This document shows positions 21,931-22,009 of a stretch of DNA of 22,009 nt, in pieces. Location of the stretch: contig JACONB010000014.1 of the NCBI GenBank assembly GCA_014323965.1, positions 1 through 22,009 on the forward strand, written 5' to 3'. Numbering within the stretch: the first letter of the stretch is position 1; every line of letters starts with the position of its first letter. This DNA is from Prochloron sp. SP5CPC1 (GTDB taxonomy: Bacteria; Cyanobacteriota; Cyanobacteriia; Cyanobacteriales; Prochloraceae). The notes below the pieces were generated by a model. That model was not told where the DNA came from, made no database searches, and was given only the letters and a program-made list of their open reading frames with translations. The translations under genes and the position numbers were made by a program.

Positions 21931-22009
21931 CTAATCTCCCTGATTTCCTCGAATCAAATAGCGTACTTCTTCCAGCAAAACATTAAACCTCTCATCATTT
22001 TCTGCTTGT
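21931..22009 (-). CDS. Small coiled-coil protein, copy 2 (C-terminal 26 codons, cut by window edge)
   Basis: The last 79 bases before the right edge are the same as 21585-21663 at all but two positions and encode the same C-terminus, QAENDERFNVLLEEVRYLIR followed by GNQGD and TAG. The homology begins close before the stop and continues past the window edge. This is a tandem gene duplicate. Confidence 0.8.
   Translation of the reverse strand, partial: QAENDERFNVLLEEVRYLIRGNQGD

Larger units (their letters stand above)
21585..22009. repeat. Direct repeat (offset 346 nt) of the coiled-coil gene 3' end
   Basis: 21585-21663 and 21931-22009 are direct copies with two differences in 79 bases, both silent transitions by inspection. 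The few bases before the stop are also similar (GGAATTTT and GGATTTT). The unit between the copies is about 346 nt, the size of the whole gene with its short spacer. Confidence 0.8.

Overview
The window looks like cyanobacterial chromosome. Octamers of the HIP1 type (GCGATCGC) occur about nine times, for example at 5551, 8642 and 15736. There is a psbY gene and a set of genes typical of cyanobacteria and plastids (Ycf46, Ycf35/DUF1257, DUF2997, TIGR02652, DUF2157 with GDYXXLXY). Several short dispersed repeats common in cyanobacterial genomes are present. I cannot name the genus.

Layout. 1-2636: the 5' part of an unknown cyanobacterial gene (minus), a decayed family 2 glycosyltransferase (minus), and an intact GT4 glycosyltransferase (plus). 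2664-5418: two broken minus-strand genes, an S9 peptidase with a short out-of-frame deletion and an outer-membrane barrel protein cut from its signal peptide by a frameshift. 5484-5711: a compound palindrome and psbY (38 aa, minus). 5859-8043: a PD-(D/E)XK-like protein, a gamma-carbonic anhydrase-like protein, a TIGR02652 protein and a VOC protein. 8325-10364: DUF2157 membrane protein and GDYXXLXY protein; about 107 nt of repeat DNA sit in the last part of the DUF2157 gene. 10361-11935 (minus): what is left of a ycf46 - hsp70-like - ycf35 - DUF2997 operon, where a deletion has joined the front half of ycf46 to the tail of the hsp70-like gene. 12251-15090 (plus): SpoIID-like protein, thrC, and a ThiS/MoaD-type sulfur carrier. 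15265-17366 (plus): a CFA/coclaurine-type methyltransferase and a multi-pass membrane protein with a CxxC. 17750-21502 (minus): a probable operon of a 23-aa basic ORF, two tandem paralogues of unknown function, and a full-length Pnkp RNA-repair enzyme. 21585-22009 (minus): two tandem copies of a small coiled-coil gene, the second cut by the window edge.

Two themes stand out. First, at least five genes in 22 kb are visibly broken, by single-base shifts, a ~31-nt deletion, a repeat insertion and a gene-fusing deletion. The larger events look like real decay; the single-base shifts could also be sequence errors. Second, Pnkp, which in many bacteria works with the methyltransferase Hen1, has no Hen1 here. 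Its gene directly abuts (TAA then ATG, no gap) a duplicated gene family I do not recognise, and these form the best candidate for an undescribed functional unit.
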